Origin: Blepharisma stoltei
Lineage: Eukaryota > Ciliophora > Heterotrichea > Heterotrichida > Blepharismidae
DNA: 64,000 nucleotides
Assembly (NCBI GenBank): GCA_914767885.1
Contig: CAJZBQ010000024.1
Location: forward strand, 496,001-560,000
Direction: 5' to 3'
Shown: positions 41,988-51,840 of the stretch, in pieces
Position numbering within the stretch: position 1 is the stretch's first letter
Layout of the letters: every line of letters begins with the position of its first letter
Notes under the pieces: generated by a model
The model's input: the letters and a program-made list of their open reading frames with translations, nothing else
The model's database searches: none
Told to the model about the DNA's origin: nothing
Program-made: the position numbers and the translations under genes

Positions 41988-42557
41988 TTATAAGTTTTTC
42001 ATTCTCAATCGTGGAGAGATTCCGCTCAATTTTGGTAATCTAACATGATATCTCGGAGAGTTTATCTGATGCCTTTCTTTGATAATTGACTTTGAACTTC
42101 TACTCGTATGATCTGAAATAATATCAAAATTCACAATTTTAAATTTCCTTGGAGATAAGTGAATTGAAGGCTCTTTTCCTTCATCTGAAAATTGAGGAGT
42201 CATCTTACCGAAGCTAACTTTCGTTAATGATGAATTCAATAATAAAGACCTCTCTGTCTTTATTTCCAATTTATTCGGGGAAAAGATTTTTGCAAAGCTT
42301 TTGATAACTCTTGGACTATCTCTCTGCCTAATTCTTGATGGCAGTTCTTTAAATGTCATATTTCTAGGTGTACTCATATGCCTTGGAAGTTCTGCTTTAT
42401 TATGTAGAACATGGCCTGAATTTCTTTGGACTTCAAATAAATCTTTAAAAGTCTTTGAAAACGAAACTTGTCGGGTATGCTCGATTTCTTTTTCTTTTAA
42501 ACTTAACTCAATCCTTTTCAAAAATTCTGATTTATACGCTGGAATACCATTTTCCAT
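41988..42557 (-). CDS. Hypothetical basic protein, 189 residues
   Basis: Single uninterrupted frame, ATG 42557 to TAA 41988. Rich in Ser, Arg, Lys and Pro with several SP/TP sites (MSTPRNMTF, RQRDSPRV, INSPRYHV, GISPRLRM), suggesting a disordered phosphoprotein, possibly cytoskeletal. No domain recognised. 47 bp separate it from the next gene's stop on the same strand. Confidence 0.6.
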   Translation of the reverse strand: MENGIPAYKSEFLKRIELSLKEKEIEHTRQVSFSKTFKDLFEVQRNSGHVLHNKAELPRHMSTPRNMTFKELPSRIRQRDSPRVIKSFAKIFSPNKLEIKTERSLLLNSSLTKVSFGKMTPQFSDEGKEPSIHLSPRKFKIVNFDIISDHTSRSSKSIIKERHQINSPRYHVRLPKLSGISPRLRMKNL

Positions 42558-42604
42558 ATCTATTATTTTTAGTTATAATTAATTGATAACCTCATTATTT
42601 ATGA

Positions 42605-43914
42605 TTATTCACTTTTCTCTTTTGCAGAGAGATACCTCCAGTAATGGGTGTTGGTCTTACAAATTGTATCCCAGTATGTAAAAAATGAAGAATAATTCCC
42701 CACATTGTGAGAGTGATGAAAATTGTGATAATTGGCACTTCCAGAAAATGGCAATAGCCTAAAAGCACTCCATGAAAAATCATATCCTGAATGCCCATCA
42801 GTTGTTTCTAACAATCTGATTACATTCCACATATAAATTGTATATATATGACAATTTCCAAGTAGCAAAGGCCCTATAGCTGCTGGCAGTAAATTTCCAA
42901 AAGCAAATTCTAACTCCCTTTCCCTCCGTGAGTGAACAAAAAAATTTTGTTCGCTCACGGAGGGGTGAATTTTTTTTAAAAAAAATTTATATACAAATTT
43001 TATAGAATTTTTTTTCGAAATTTAAAACAATCCTTATTCCAAAAATTAGAGAGCAAATTATAAAATTAATGTTTTTAAAACGCAATTTGTTTAGAATTAA
43101 ACAGAATTAGCTCGAGATTTCATTATACTAAGTATCACTTATATATCAAAATTTTTTTCCATAAAATATTTTTCTATTAGAAAAATTTTATTCGCTCGCG
43201 GAAGGTGGGTTTTTGGGCAAAAAGTAGCGATTTTTCTAATAGTTTTGCTCACCCACTGAGGGGGAGTAAGGGATGTGCATATTCTGAAGCAATTCCAATT
43301 GTATTGATATACTCATGATGCTTTTTATGTATTGCTCCATAAAATCTTGGAGTGTGAAGGAGACGGTGAAGCCAATAAAATGTTGTGTCTTCTACCAGCA
43401 TAAAAAATATTGTCTGAGGAATTAATTGTTTTCATGTAGGAAAAGCTTCAATTGATGTTTCAATGCTAGGCTCAATAAAGAATGATGGAGAAGCCACCAG
43501 AGGAACCACAATAAGATTATTAAACAGCAAATTTTTAATAGTCTTTTTTAGCTGCACCTTCCAGAGTTCTGGGTTTTTCTTCCATGGCCATGGGTCATTC
43601 GAAATTTTATAGCGCTCAAAAAATGGCAATTCAGCATGGTAAATTAAGTACATCACAAGATTAGCGAGAATATATGTGAGTTCATGGATAATGACACATC
43701 CCCCTCCATACATCATATATTTGTTTTCGTAGGGGAGAAGCTTGTAAATTGGGAGCATGAAGGAAGGAAGGATAAAATAACTGAACGCAACCATAATGAT
43801 AGCTGTGATCAGACCATATCCTTTCCGAACATATCTGACTTCCTCGTTTTCGAGAAGATCTTTAAGACTGTCTACTTCTGAGTTGGAACAGGTTGAAGTA
43901 AATGATGAAGGCAT
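42605..43914 (-). CDS. Fatty acid hydroxylase/sterol desaturase family membrane enzyme
   Basis: Membrane di-iron enzyme: histidine boxes HRLLHT, HKKHHE and HNFHHSHN in the expected order, with hydrophobic segments before and between. A MITE (42911-43269) separates the second box from the rest; removal gives AHP-L|EFAFG in frame. UGA=Trp at several places, including the residue before KQLIPQ. Substrate (sterol or fatty acyl) is not determined. ATG 43914, TAA 42605. Confidence 0.85.
42911..43269 (-). mobile_element. MITE/IES in the sterol desaturase-like gene
   Basis: TAACTCCCTTTCCCTCCGTG left end with terminal hairpin of the CTCCGTGAGYGAAC motif, core in reverse, CACTGAGGGGGAGTAAG right end. 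TA-to-TA removal restores frame. Confidence 0.9.
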
Positions 43915-44252
43915 CTGATCAGATTTTTATTATTCCTTTTTATTAAGAAAATTTTATAAAAAATTAATATAAAATTACTTTACATCTTTGGAATAACTAC
44001 TTAAATAGAGAATATATACGATCACAAATTTCATGATTTTAAGAGTTTAAAGAATGACGTCAGAATTCTAATATTAAAGATTTAAATAAGCTTTGTTGGG
44101 CTGCTAAATAGAGGAAAAGTTTCCATTTATTATTTTACACTTTAAATTTAATTTTCTCGACAATTCAAAATAAATGGAATCATTATATGTTCAAAAAGAA
44201 AACTCCAGTTTAAATAACATGAGTGTTTTATTCATTTTCTTTAAGTATTAAT
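43915..44252. other. Divergent intergenic region, nothing recognised
   Basis: AT-rich 338 bp between two divergent starts; presumably holds both promoters, but no motif was recognised. Confidence 0.45.
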
Positions 44253-45065
44253 ATGGAAGAAAGAGTAAAAGCAAATATCGAAAAGCTCAAAGCAGAAACT
44301 CAACAGCACCTTGGAAGAAATAAGCTAATTTTGCTCTTCTTGTTTGTATTTGCGATCATTGGGTTTTATCTAGTCATAAACTCTGCCCCTGCATTTACTG
44401 ATGCTGAAAAAGAAAAAATTTTCAGATTTCCAAACACTGCTGAAAAGCTGGGAGAAATGAGTCACGTGATATCCAAATATACAGAAAAATACTACGTCTA
44501 CGTCATTTTCATTCTATCCTACTTGCTTATTTTATTATGAACTTTTTTATTACCTGGGGCTCCACTCCTTTTCGTGCTATCAGGAGCATTGCTAGGATTT
44601 TGGACAAGTATGATCATGGCGACTATTTCTTTGGCTATTGGCTCTGCTCTTTCTTACATATTAATAGAAACTGTTGGCAAAGGCATCGCTATAAGACTCT
44701 TTCCTAACCCGATCAGCAAAGCTTACACAAACGTAGAAAAACACAAGCACAATTTGTTCTTTTATATACTTTCTTTGAGAGTGATGCCTTTTGTGCCAAA
44801 GTGAATCATGACTATGTCAAGTCCAATAATAGGCGTTTCTTTTAACACTTTTCTCGTTACTGCTGTCTTAGGATTGCTACCTCATATTTTCATTTTTGTG
44901 AATACAGGGACGACGCTGACGTCTATTAGCGATTTAGGCTTAAACAGGTACTCTATATTATCCCTAGCTGGGTTGGCTGCTTTAAGTTTATTACCAACAT
45001 TCTTCACAAAAAAAACAGTGCAAGATGAAGATAAAGAGGAAGACATTAGCCCTAAAAAAGACTAA
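44253..45065 (+). CDS. VTT-domain (DedA/TMEM41-like) membrane protein
   Basis: Integral membrane protein of the SNARE-associated/VTT superfamily; relatives are lipid scramblases acting at the ER. The core FLLPGAPLLFVLSGALLGFW, GSALSYILIETVG and SLRVMPFVPKWIMTMSSPIIG match the family. An in-frame ATG at 44223 exists; 44253 (MEERVKANIEK) was preferred as a normal cytosolic start. UGA=Trp at 44538 and 44803. ~270 residues. TAA 45063-45065, convergent with the FUN14 gene. Confidence 0.85.
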
Positions 45066-45112
45066 TAATTACCAAAAGCTACATAAAATGCGTTGTAAAC
45101 AGTTATTTAACC

Positions 45113-45490
45113 TTAAAAAATAAAGAAACCTATCATGCTGCCAATGATAAACCCAAAGACTTTTTCTAGAGTGATTTTGAGTCCTTCTCTTTTTCGATGG
45201 AACTCTTTGACACTGAGAGAGACGAGCTCTGAAGAGTTGAGGTCTCCTTTGATTTTGTGGTAAAGTTCACTTCAGTTAACACTTGCATATCCATAGTGAT
45301 TTAATAGTTGGTAAAAAGCAAATGCTCCCATCATCCCATATGCAAAAATTGTGCTTACTTTTTTAAAGATCCCTATTGAAGTAAACCCAACTCCAAGAGA
45401 AAATACAATTCCTTTCGCAGGGCAAGATTCTTTTTCGTCTTGGTTTTCCTGAGCATTACTCTTATTATCTTCTTGTGATGAGCCTGACAT
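45113..45490 (-). CDS. FUN14-domain (FUNDC1-like) membrane protein
   Basis: 125 residues: Asn/Glu/Asp-rich head, then GIVFSLGVGFTSIGIFKK, a second hydrophobic segment, YGYASVNW (W=UGA; the family has GYxxVNW) and a C-terminal GFIIGSMIGFFIF helix. FUNDC1 relatives sit in the mitochondrial outer membrane. Stop TAA 45113-45115, 47 bp from the opposing stop. Confidence 0.78.
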
Positions 45491-45600
45491 TTATAGACTC
45501 ATAGTTGCTAAATGTAAATTAAATAGGTTTTTTGGTTTAGGATGATGCCTCAGTACTTTTGTTTCAATTGGATTGAAAATGACTTTTAATTACATCAAAA

Positions 45601-48107
45601 ATGGATCAGTTTTTCTCTTCTAAGCCTCATACCCCATACAGAGTTGCAAGATGCAAAACAACAATGTCTTCTAGCGAGTCTCCTATCGGCGTTTCATTTA
45701 TAGATGCACTAACTCCCCTTTAAACTGTAAAAATATTAGCTCCTTTAAATTGGCATTCTATAATGAAAATAAATAGCAGCTTAAATGCAATTACCTAATT
45801 TAGCATCGTAAAAATTTAAATTTACCGAAATTTGCTCCATTTTAAAAGGGGATTATCAGTAAAATACTATTTGGATAAAGCTAGCAATTTGAATTGATGA
45901 ATTTTATTATCAAAATTTTAAAATTTAGTTAAGAAATACTCAAAAAAATTAAAGCGAACAGATTTATTGACCAAATTAAGCGAATCGGAGTAAGGGAAGT
46001 CTGCCCATTATCGTTCAATAAACAATTTTTACGACAATTACTCGAAAACCAAAAAGCCGAGAAAGTTTCAGCTATAATTCCTTTTAATTTAGGTAAAATT
46101 CAAAAAACATATACACAGGTCAAAGAAATTTGAAAAATTGTGAATAATGAGAATAATCCAGACTCTTCGAAAGAATTAAACAAAAAATCAATAACGTTAG
46201 AAAAATCAGCATTTCAAAGACCTTTAAGCTCTTTACAATCACTTTCTAAGGATATATCTGCTATGAAAAATAGTACCTTTCGATCGAAAAATCTCTCTCA
46301 AGATCAGCAGCAATTTGAAAGCGTTTTAAAATTATATTGTGTTTCGAATGGCGCTGAGCCCAATGCAGTTGCTGCTAGACCAAGATCTGCTATTCATTAT
46401 GTGTCAAAAAACAGAAGCAAATATGCTCCAGGGGTTATTAGGATTATCCCAAAACATTCAAGAAACAATTCCATTGCCACTGATACAAACCATTTCTCAA
46501 TCCAGGCTAAAACACAAAGATCTTTGAGTTCAACTGACAGAAATAGCAGGCACTCACAGAAAAATTCGTGCATAATCTCGCCCTCCTTACATATGCCTGA
46601 GCAGTTCCCAATAATCAAAAAAATAGCAGAAAAATCTGAAGTTTATGAAGAAACATATTCAGGAGAATATTCAAATGGAAAAAGACAAGGACACGGAAAA
46701 GTAATATATCCGAATGGAGATATCTATATTGGTGACTGATATGAAAATAAAAAACAAGGGCATGGAGCATACACGTACGCGAACTCCCAAGTTGAATATG
46801 AAGGCTCCTGATATAGTGATAATAAACATGGGATTGGAATCATCAAATCATCTACTGGACAAATTGAAGGCCGATGGGAAAATAATGTACTAAAAGAAAG
46901 CAATGTCATTTTTACATATGATGAAGTAAATATTTATCGCGGGGAGTCGAAATCAGGTGCGAGAGACGGGAGCGGAAGCATGAAATATCAATGCGGAGCA
47001 GAGTATACTGGATTATGGTGCGATGACAGGAGAGAAAAGCATGGCTATATACGATACAAGCAAGATTTCTTTTTTGAAGGACATTTTCATATGGACTCCA
47101 CACATGGGTATGGGGTTTTAATAAGAAGTGATATAATCAAACCTCCAAAAAGAAGCACAGGATATTCAAAAACAATAGAAGCTTATAAGAAGCCTGGTAT
47201 TAATAAAGAAGATTACTCCGAAACTTTACCTGAGTTTGCGAAGCTGCATTTAAAAAATTCAGATATTGTGTACATTACACATTCTGCCGACATTCATAGA
47301 CATGTCCCAAGTGGAACATTCAAATCTGGAAAGCTAAATGGGTAAATTTAATTTAGGTCTGGCCTCGCATATTATGGCATCTACGGCTATTATGAAGGAA
47401 ACTTCATTGATGGACAAAGAGATGGCTGAGGAAAAATGATTTATAATGACCCTGCCCACGTCTGCTCGTGATTTCCAGAAACAGAAGGAGAATATATTGG
47501 CTATTGAAGAAATGATGCAAGGCATGGCCAAGGGATAATGAACTGGCCAAATGGCACTAAATATGAAGGAAAATTTAATATGGACAGAAGACACCACGTT
47601 ATGGGGAAAATGGTTTTTGAAACTGGCGAAATTTATGAAGGAGGCTGAGTCAATGATAAACTCCAAGGCTATGGAAAATTAACTTTGGCATCAGGAATTG
47701 TATTCAAAGCACGTTTCAACTCTGGAATTGCAGAAAGTTCTGGCACTGTTGAATTCACCGATAAAGTTTATGAAGGAGCTGTAGCGAATTTTGTGCCTAA
47801 CGGCAAAGGAAAAATGAGATATAAAAACGGAGATATTTATGATGGAGATTTTGAAGATGGGGTTATTAATGGAATCGGGAAAATGACTTATGCCAACGGA
47901 AATATATATGAAGGAGAGTGGGCTAATGGATGCAAGGATGGGAATGGAATGATGATCTATAGAGATGAGGGAACTGTATATAATGGCGAATGACTTGAAG
48001 ACAAAAGAAGCGGAAAAGGTGAGCTTAAAGATATGAGAGGAAAAGTAATATATCATGGAGATTGGGTCTATGATCTTCAAGACGGCATTGGAGAAATGGT
48101 GAGCTAA
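45601..48107 (+). CDS. Large MORN-repeat protein
   Basis: Start ATG 45601 (MDQFFSSKPH) was found by excising the IES 45710-45992: DA-L|REVCPLSF opens a continuous frame through a UGA to the long N-terminal Ser/Asn-rich region. From ~46,650 there are at least 12 MORN repeats (EYSNGKRQGHG, GDWYENKKQGHG, GSWYSDNKHGIG, EGNFIDGQRDGWG, GYWRNDARHGQG, EGGWVNDKLQGYG, DGDFEDGVINGIG, EGEWANGCKDGNG, HGDWVYDLQDGIG). UGA supplies Trp in most of them. A 15-nt intron lies at 47342-47356. Probable cytoskeletal/ciliary or membrane scaffold. TAA 48105-48107. Confidence 0.88.
45710..45992 (+). mobile_element. TA-bounded IES near the 5' end of the MORN gene
   Basis: TAACTCCCCTTTAAACTG left end, CGAATCGGAGTAAG right end, with CTCCTTTAAATTGG internally, suggesting kinship with 5587-5887. 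Removal restores the frame from ATG 45601. Confidence 0.82.
47342..47356 (+). other. 15-nt intron in the MORN gene
   Basis: GTAAATTTAATTTAG; removal joins KLNG|SGLAYYG in frame, avoiding an in-frame TAA. Confidence 0.9.
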
Positions 48108-48167
48108 ATGGCTTCATATGCTCTGTTTATTTAATTTACTAATGGTAAATATTTTATTTATATCCTA

Positions 48168-49658
48168 ATGAGCAATTTTAGCATAAAGAAATCAGCTTCC
48201 CTCCAATTTCATAATATAATAATGGATAAAAATAGAAGTTTTCGTCCAAAGAGAAGAATACAGAAAGGCGAAAAAGGCTACAAATTGAGACAACTCATTA
48301 AGCACACTCTGGGTACTGGAGATCCTAATAAATATGTTGAACTTCCTGAGGGCGAGATGCTGTTAGAATGGATTTCCGTTCATATAATTGAATTTTATAA
48401 CGAAATCAATCTCATATATTAAGATTAAGTTAAGCTGTTCGCACTTGCAGGGCCGGGGATTTGCACCTCTGCACGCTTATCGCCTATGGTAGACCTCGGA
48501 GGAAACCCTTCCTTGTTGCCTTAAACAAGGGATTTCGCACACACCAGTCTTGACTTCCATGGCTCTTGCAATCTAAAGGCCAATCATCTGGGTCGAAACT
48601 CCCGTTTCTCGTTAGGCAAATACCGTCTTCTTGATCTGTGGGTCATATTGCCCACAAAGATTGGCCGACCTTGCCCTTTCCAATGATTGTCCTGGAGGAA
48701 AAACCCCAAGTCCCGAGGATTAGCTCCCTGAGGCCCGGAGAAAACCCAGCCCGATACATAAAGGATTTCCGATCCCTTTCGACCCCAAATCCCCAACTCT
48801 GGGCTGTTGCCTGCTGCTGTTGAAGAAATAGGGCTGGGAGGTTGGGTGGCACGTCGTCACCATTTTTTATGTATATACGAAATTAATCTCATATATGGAG
48901 CTTTGGTCGAATTTTGCACAGATCAGTCTTGTAGGGTGATGTCAGCTGGCCCAAGATATGAATTTAGGTGGACTGACCAAAATAGCCCAATACCCCTTCA
49001 GCTTTCAGCACCCCAATATATTAATAAGCTTATGGAATGAATTGAAGGTAAGCTCAATGATAGGAATCTTTTCCCAACAGAGCTTGGTGTTGATTTTCCC
49101 TCAAATTTTATACCTTCTGTAAAAGTAATGCTAAAACGGCTATTTAGGGTTTATGCCCACCTTTATCACACCCACATGCAGAAAATAATTGAAGTAGAGA
49201 TGCTTCGCCACATTAATACATCATTTAAGCACTTTCTTTTTTTTGTGCTTACTCCACCTCTGTGAGCGAACAACCATTGAGAAAATCCATATTTTTTGAA
49301 CAAAATCCCACCCTCTGAGCGAACAAAAAATATTTTAGTATAAAAATTTTTGATATATAAATAATAATTATTACAATGAAATCTCTAGCTAATTCTATTT
49401 AATTTTAATCAGCTTACATTTTAAACATAAACTTTACAAACTAAATTAATTTTTACTCATCAATTTCTATAAATCGAAATTGTTTAAATTTTTTTAAAAT
49501 AAATCAAACCCCCTACGCTGGCGAACAAAATTTTTTGCTCGCTCACGGAGGGGGGAGTTAGGTTTGACCTTGTTTCTGAAGAAGAGATGAGCTCTTTGGG
49601 AGAGCTAATAAAAGAATTCAAAGACGAGTATGGGTGTCAACCAGTAGTACTCTTATAA
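48168..49658 (+). CDS. MOB1: MOB kinase activator (MOB1-like)
   Basis: Hippo/NDR kinase coactivator. NRSFRPKRRI, PNKYVELPEGE, EWISVHIIEFYNEINLIY, GALVEFCTDQSCRVMSAGPRYEFRW, QYINKLM, FPTELGVDFPSNF, LKRLFRVYAHLYHTH and HINTSFKHFLFFV follow the MOB1 fold and its Cys2-His2 zinc site. Split by a SINE-like element (48420-48877) exactly after EINLIY and by a MITE (49250-49560) after HFLFFV; both removals restore conserved sequence. Start 48168, or ATG 48222. TAA 49656-49658. Expected to act with NDR/LATS-type AGC kinases in cytokinesis and patterning. Confidence 0.93.
48420..48877 (+). mobile_element. SINE-like insertion with 19-bp direct repeats in MOB1
   Basis: Flanked by CGAAATCAATCTCATATAT (48401-48419) and CGAAATTAATCTCATATAT (48878-48896), 18 of 19 identical. 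The ~458-bp GC-rich insert ends CGTCACCATTTTTTATG. Confidence 0.9.
49250..49560 (+). mobile_element. MITE/IES in MOB1
   Basis: TTACTCCACCTCTGTGAGCG left end, core ATGAAATCTCTAGCTAATTC, CTCACGGAGGGGGGAGTTA right end. Removal gives FFVL|RFDLV. Confidence 0.9.
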
Positions 49659-50070
49659 ATTAATTGAATTGTTCTTTTTGAGACTTTTCGAAAATTAAAA
49701 TTTCATTATAAATCAAATATAAGATCAGAATGACTTTGAAAATATGGCAGTAGCTATTATATATCTTTATTTCTTTTTAAATATAGTTTAAATTAAAAAA
49801 TATGACTTCCAAGATATATACTAATAATTATTGCTATTCATAAACAGACAAATAATAAAACTAAAACGATAATTGTATCTGATCTATAGCTTTTAGTCTA
49901 TATCTTTAAGTATATATTAAAATGAATTATCATATAAAGAGAAAACCCTATAACCTTTAAAATATAATTTTTCATATATAATTACAAGCATTAAAAAATA
50001 GTTTGATAATTATGCAAGCATCCCATCCAAAAAAAAATTTAAATATCTACTATTATATTTAATTTACAAA
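49659..50070. other. Intergenic, nothing recognised
   Basis: Very AT-rich, no frames or recognised repeats between MOB1 and the Rab gene. Confidence 0.5.
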
Positions 50071-50688
50071 ATGGAAGCTAGATCAGAATAGTAATTTCTA
50101 TTCAGTCACTATCTCTTCAAAGTTGTTTTGATCGGCGATTCTCATGTTGGAAAATCCTCCCTTCTCTTACGACACTCTGAAAAAACATTTAAGGACAATT
50201 ATCTCTCAACAATAGGAGTTGATTTTAAGCTTACTGATGTCTATATCGATGACTCTCATGTTAAGCTACAAATTGTAAAATTTACATAGTGGGACACAGC
50301 AGGTCAAGAAAGGTTTCGTACAGTCATTAACGGGTATTACCGAGGGTCTGATGGTGTTATAGTCGTTTTTGATAAAACAGATAGAGAGTCATTTGAGCAT
50401 GTAGATGGCTGAATCAACGAGGTAGATAAATACGCTACACAGAATCCTGCAAAGATCTTAGTCGGTAATAAAAGTGATATGCCTCCAGTTGTAGACACTG
50501 CTGAAGGACTGAGAAAAGCTGAGAAATATAAAATGGATTATATTGAAACTAGCGCCAAGGAGCCTTTTCAGGTAGACCAATTATTTGATATACTTGCAAC
50601 AAAAATGATTAAGAATGGAGGAAAAGAAAGAAAAGGAGGTGATCGAATCGGAAATAGAGAAAAAACTCGGAAGTGGATCTGTTGCTAA
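50071..50688 (+). CDS. Rab1-like small GTPase
   Basis: Vesicle-trafficking GTPase. [10 protein letters not shown]-loop, [10 protein letters not shown] switch [12 protein letters not shown] switch II, GNKSD, ETSAK, and a C-terminal CC for geranylgeranylation. Two 15-nt introns (50091-50105, 50275-50289) must be removed; both split conserved motifs correctly (EY|HYLFKV; LQI|WDTAGQ). UGA=Trp in VDGWINEV. ATG 50071, TAA 50686-50688. ~195 residues, usual length. The ER-Golgi role is inferred from Rab1 similarity. Confidence 0.92.
50091..50105 (+). other. 15-nt intron 1 of the Rab gene
   Basis: GTAATTTCTATTCAG, ending CAG rather than TAG. Without removal the frame hits TAG seven codons in. Confidence 0.9.
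50275..50289 (+). other. 15-nt intron 2 of the Rab gene
   Basis: GTAAAATTTACATAG directly before the TGG of WDTAGQE. Confidence 0.94.
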
Positions 50689-50735
50689 TATAATAATTGC
50701 ATTTTGAAATTATAATTAAAGCAGATAATTATTAA

Positions 50736-51796
50736 ATGGTGAAGAAAAGAGGGCCGCCAGCCTGGATTTTCGTTATATGGTTTCCTCTTATAACAGCATT
50801 TACAGCTTATTGGCTTTACCATATTTGGACAGTGCAAAATAAAGTCCCTCATTACATAACATTAACATTAGAAATTAGTTTTGGGTCTCCCCTATTGGCA
50901 ACTCAGTCATCAAGGACCCGAAGGGTTCACCTGCTTTGCGGTGTAGTCCAAAACATACCATAAAGGTGTGCCATCAGGGCATACGCCTACTCCTTCCCAC
51001 AGCGAACTGCGGCTCAAGTGTTGAGTGGGCGGGCTTGGACTTCTGCGGCTTGCTGTTTGAGTACGAGGTTGTCCACTCAAAAATCCAAAAAAATGGAATT
51101 TCTGGTGTCCTTTCAGCAAAAGGGAAAAGTTCGTAGCCTGGGGCGTAACTCCAGTTTCACACTAGGCAGTTGCCCGATTGGTCTAGGTATTACCTGTAGA
51201 CTTAGCTGGGCTTGCCCTTTCCAACTCCGAACCTTCCCTTCCCTCGAGGTAAAATCTAACCCCAAAGTGGACTGAGGGCTAGGTTCTGAACACAACCAGA
51301 ATTGCTTACCTAGCATTGCTGTTTTTTTAGGATTAGCAAAACCTTGCGGATATAATTAAAATATAAAGGCCCTCATTACATCTGGAATAATAAAGATCCA
51401 TTATATCTAGCAATCACTTGCAGTGCTGTGAGCACTGTTTTTATATTTCTTCAGGTTCAAACCGTAGCTACCCAAAGGCTATTCACAAAGGCAGGAGATA
51501 CAATCTACGGGGAAGAAAGCGATTTCTTGAAGCTTTCTAAAAATGTCTTGCAAAATACCCTTGAACAATCATTTTTGTTCATAATTAATTTGCTTGCTGC
51601 CGCAGTTAATGGACTTCCCAATGAAAGGATTGTTTTAGTGACAATGACATTTATTTTAGCAAGAATTTTGTTTTGGTGCGGATATGTTGTAGGTGTTTAT
51701 ATAAAATTCTTCCCATTAAGGGGACCTGGGTTTCTGCTTACATTCTCCAACAATGTATTGCTTTTGCTATTTAATGTTCTAGCATTTATTAGATAA
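50736..51796 (+). CDS. MAPEG-family membrane protein
   Basis: Small membrane protein of the MAPEG (eicosanoid/glutathione) superfamily. Hydrophobic N-terminal anchor, then NVLQNTLEQSFLFIINLL, ARILFWCGYVVGVY and RGPGFLLTFSNN, matching the NTLEQ/ARxxxxxGY/R-GxG features. A SINE-like element (50858-51364) with 17-bp direct repeats splits it; removal gives HYI|WNNKDPLYLAI. Four membrane spans expected. TAA 51794-51796. Substrate unknown. Confidence 0.8.
50858..51364 (+). mobile_element. SINE-like insertion with 17-bp direct repeats
   Basis: AAAGTCCCTCATTACAT (50841-50857) and AAAGGCCCTCATTACAT (51365-51381), one mismatch. Shares 51070-51350 with the repeat at 13345-13924. Ends GGATATAATTAAAATAT. 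Confidence 0.9.
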
Positions 51797-51840
51797 AACT
51801 AAAGTTTATCATAATTCAAAGCCATATTCTTAAATTAAAT

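Noticed and set aside
48638-48852. Short open frames in the GC-rich insert of MOB1
   Set aside because: Chance frames in a SINE-like element; no similarity between copies in that part.
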